This document shows positions 62,401 to 64,000 of a stretch of 64,000 nucleotides of DNA, piece after piece. The notes under the pieces are model-generated. The model worked only from the letters and a program-made list of their open reading frames with translations. It was not told the origin of the DNA and did no database searches. A program made the translations under genes and the position numbers. The stretch is from Colius striatus (taxonomy: Eukaryota > Chordata > Aves > Coliiformes > Coliidae): the NCBI RefSeq assembly GCF_028858725.1, contig NC_084761.1:21668501-21732500 (forward strand). The letters are read 5' to 3'. The number at the start of each line of letters is the position of its first letter. Within the stretch, counting starts at the first letter, position 1.

Positions 62401-64000
62401 TGATCTAATTGTGGGCAAGCTGTTACAACCAGGTAACTGAAGGGAGGACGGTAAATCCTCAGGTTAACAAAGCCAAACCCAAAAAAGCACCAGCAAGCTT
62501 GATTTTTCCAAAACTCAGGACTATCTACATTTTCCGTTCAAAAATCAGGCTTTCGGGTAAAAATCTAAACAGTACTGAAGTGCCTACTGTGCCTATTTTG
62601 GCCAAGCCTTTTATTCTACAGCTTCATTCTAACATTAAATAGGAAGACATTAACTAAGTCAAGAGCCATAATTTTCCATGCCCCCTTAGTAAATGCCAAG
62701 GTTGAAAAACTCATCCGGACCGGTGTTTCTAGTTATGTTCTTTCTGTTGTAGGGAAAGTTTTGTTCAAAGAGTCCATACAGGTTATATTTGAGACCTTGT
62801 TAATTTAAATCTCTTTGACTCTTTCAACTAGGCAGTGATGCAAAATACTTACAATGAAGGCAAGGAAAAGTCAGGTGTATATTCGCCAGCCTTCGCTGAG
62901 ACTGACTGTTCCTCTCATCCCCAAACTAATTTGAGGATGGCAGAATTTGAGTTTTGATTTTCCCTGCATGCACACACTGATTGTGATATCTCAGATTCAG
63001 AAAATTGCTTAGAGTTAGTGAGATATGCCTGTTTCATTTTAGCTACTGGGTTTCTAATGTGGCTACACAGGAGTAATACACAAGTGAGTGAGAGGAAAAC
63101 CAAACACCACAAAACTTGTACTACAGTTACTGGTGCCATAGAATTTGCTTGAGATGCAGATCACCAAAAAAAGGTACATTAAAAACTTAAAAGCTTAAAA
63201 CTCGTGCAGATTTCTTTGTGTAACAACCCAAAAGAAAATGAATTTGCCTTTCTTGGTTTCAATCAATGTTCACATACTTCATTATTAGTAAAACTTAAGA
63301 GTAGGGCCAGGGAAAGCCAAAAATCAAAATGTGCATGACCTGAGCAATCAGCTTAATGGTAAAACAATACATATTTTTAGAAGTGTTTTTGTTTATTAAG
63401 GTAACACTTCCCATAAACATTCATGATTCACAATCTTGAGATTGTTTCACAGACAAGAAAAATACAGACACAACACAAAAAAAACCAAACACAGCTCACA
63501 GGGGAAAAAAAATACACAACTAACCACCAAAAGCTTAAAAGAAAATGCCACACACATTACACGGGTACACACACACACACCCCAAAGAAAACAGAAAACC
63601 AAAAAGTTTAATTCATGACATGCGTCGCACAGGGAATCCCAGTCGCTGGCAAATACCTTCAACATGGTCATGGACATTGTCATCAGGGATACGTTCAATC
63701 TGAGTCTCTACAGACTCATCCCAAATGGGTCTGGTGTCAAAGATGTCTTCAGGAACTGACTGCTGAGTCTCACTGGATGGCACGTTTTCAATAACTGAAA
63801 CTTCTAGGGCACTACTGCTTTCGTCATCTGAAACTAATTCTTGTTCTCTCTCTGACTGCGTGAGTCTTTCCACTAATTTAGAAGCTTCATCACTAATTTC
63901 TTCAAAGAATTCTATGGAGTTTTTGTAAAGGTCAAAAAAATGTTCCTTACTTTCTTTCGTGGGACTAAAAGCACTGTGGGAGGCTGTGGTGCTTCTGCTT
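47497..64000 (-). CDS. ANK2: ANK2 (ankyrin-B), 3' part: spacer end, death domain and C-terminal exons
   Basis: Ankyrin-B links membrane channels, exchangers and adhesion proteins to spectrin. Exons (5' to 3'): >64000-63657, 62298-62224, 60466-60335, 59841-59695, 58736-58454, 56159-55874, 54077-53985, 53537-53454, 51840-51676, 50217-50035, 49197-49122, 47680-47497. All have AG/GT ends, and the phases fit except between 50035 and 49197, where a microexon is needed (separate entry). Landmarks: [22 protein letters not shown]/death-domain part [20 protein letters not shown] and [20 protein letters not shown], then [53 protein letters not shown] and [19 protein letters not shown]. The death-domain sequence separates it from ANK1 and ANK3. 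The repeat, spectrin-binding and most spacer exons lie beyond the right edge. Confidence 0.95.
49122..49197 (-). CDS. ANK2: ANK2 76-nt C-terminal exon
   Basis: The exon is bounded by acceptor AGCTATACAG and a weak donor GTTTGG. It reads [20 protein letters not shown] then SIIK, with AG completing Arg (KR) in the last exon ([16 protein letters not shown]). It starts with 2 nt of a split codon. If joined directly to the phase 0 end of the exon at 50035 the frame would stop after three codons (VTK), so an intervening exon or an alternative terminus is implied. Confidence 0.85.
49677..49698 (-). CDS. ANK2: Candidate ANK2 22-nt microexon
   Basis: A consensus donor GTAAGT follows CTCACTGG. With the nearest AG (AATTAG) it defines 22 nt that start in phase 0 and end in phase 1, encoding YIKVYSL plus G. 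That is exactly what is needed to connect 50035 (phase 0) with 49197 (needs 1 nt before GT). The inclusion is inferred from splice sites and phase only; the acceptor tract is mediocre. Confidence 0.35.
53985..54077 (-). CDS. ANK2: ANK2 93-nt in-frame cassette exon
   Basis: Thirty-one codons, [20 protein letters not shown] then [11 protein letters not shown], lie between a TAG acceptor and donor GTACCG. Both ends are phase 0 and match phase 0 neighbours, so it can be spliced in or out cleanly. A similar acidic-then-basic segment occurs in some vertebrate ankyrin isoforms. Confidence 0.9.
54201..54399 (-). CDS. Orphan exon-like ORF inside an ANK2 intron
   Basis: A good acceptor (CACTTTCTAG) opens a frame with no stop, [40 protein letters not shown] and [20 protein letters not shown], to a good donor, GTAAGA after AAGTCTG. 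Its 199 nt start in phase 0 and end in phase 1, so including it between the flanking ANK2 exons would shift the frame. I do not recognise the protein. It may be a cryptic, poison or alternative-terminal exon, or a relic of inserted coding sequence. Confidence 0.3.
55874..56159 (-). CDS. ANK2: ANK2 C-terminal regulatory-domain exon (95 aa)
   Basis: The correct acceptor is GTAATTCACAG at 56162-56160, not the more upstream AG at about 56233, because only the former joins in frame to TT of the previous exon to give [10 protein letters not shown]. It includes [20 protein letters not shown] and [16 protein letters not shown] and ends EESLEK in phase 0, so the following 93-nt exon can be included or skipped without a frameshift. 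Confidence 0.92.
58454..58736 (-). CDS. ANK2: ANK2 C-terminal regulatory-domain exon (94 aa)
   Basis: The exon has acceptor TTTTTTAAAG and donor GTAAGT. It reads [20 protein letters not shown], then [20 protein letters not shown] and [20 protein letters not shown], ending HEY plus TT. Its 2-nt ends fit the flanking exons (Gly from G/GG; Phe from TT/C). The true reading frame has no early ATG, so a search limited to ATG-initiated frames shows only an overlapping shadow frame here. Confidence 0.92.
60335..62298 (-). CDS. ANK2: ANK2 death-domain exons (62224-62298 and 60335-60466)
   Basis: Exon 62298-62224 encodes [20 protein letters not shown] then FSWT and ends with the first base of Glu. Exon 60466-60335 continues [35 protein letters not shown] and LERDGKHAT. 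Together with the next exon (59841-59695, [20 protein letters not shown]) they form the six-helix death domain characteristic of ankyrins. The first exon is only 75 nt. Confidence 0.95.
63566..63582 (+). repeat. (AC)n microsatellite
   Basis: A short ACACAC run sits in the ANK2 intron downstream of the 63657 donor. It has no evident function. Confidence 0.8.
63657..64000 (-). CDS. ANK2: ANK2 exon, 3' end (possibly of the giant neuronal exon), runs off the window
   Basis: The frame is open from 63657 to the window edge. It includes [51 protein letters not shown] and [14 protein letters not shown], ending at donor GTATTT in phase 1. The next exon supplies AT to complete Asp. The acidic linker matches the segment just before the ankyrin-B death domain. 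Whether this is the tail of the giant neuron-specific exon cannot be told from 344 nt. Reading past the donor meets a stop at 63615-63613. Confidence 0.9.

Noticed and set aside
63613-63656. A protein ending [14 protein letters not shown]
   Set aside because: This is read-through past the GTATTT donor of the ANK2 exon; the real frame continues at 62298 with [12 protein letters not shown].

Overview
This is vertebrate nuclear DNA, almost certainly from a bird. Genes are split into short GT-AG exons, introns are small, promoters sit in CpG islands, and the only interspersed repeats I recognise are CR1 LINEs with the typical avian 3' end (tandem ATTCTGTG-like octamers). Four protein genes are supported by phase-consistent exon chains. 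FRAS1 (3' part, + strand, about 250-15400) encodes the end of the last Calx-beta domain, the C-terminal ectodomain, one transmembrane helix and a cytoplasmic tail ending in a PDZ-binding TEV. GSR (- strand, 22441-27540) is complete in 13 exons and encodes 464 aa of glutathione reductase. PPP2CB (- strand, 28328-41521) is complete in 7 exons and encodes 309 aa of the PP2A catalytic subunit. ANK2 (- strand, 47497 to beyond 64000) is represented by its 3' part: the end of the exon before the death domain, the death domain, and the alternatively spliced C-terminal exons.

Layout: FRAS1 and GSR converge on a 6.9-kb interval (15.4-22.3 kb) that is the most unusual part of the window. It holds a 65-bp minisatellite at the end of FRAS1, an orphan CpG island with four same-strand CTCF-like motifs, a perfect NRF1-type palindrome and a perfect 15-copy 9-bp GC repeat, a decayed minisatellite, a second orphan CpG island, and an antisense CR1. 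GSR, PPP2CB and ANK2 then follow head to tail on the minus strand. The PPP2CB poly(A) signal lies only about 140 bp from the GSR start codon, so the two transcripts abut or overlap. PPP2CB has an 8.7-kb first intron. A gene-poor gap of about 3 kb separates its promoter from the ANK2 3' end.

The four genes do not form a pathway. FRAS1 is a basement-membrane adhesion protein, GSR regenerates glutathione, PPP2CB is a general Ser/Thr phosphatase catalytic subunit, and ANK2 is a membrane-cytoskeleton adaptor. GSR and PPP2CB are also neighbours in mammals (human 8p12), whereas FRAS1 and ANK2 lie on human chromosome 4, so the window crosses rearrangement junctions relative to mammals. I found no tRNA, rRNA, CRISPR array, bacterial-type operon or viral gene. 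I saw no convincing wholly new system. The best leads are the FRAS1-GSR interval, the PPP2CB/GSR overlap, and candidate ANK2 exons too short for routine ORF finding.
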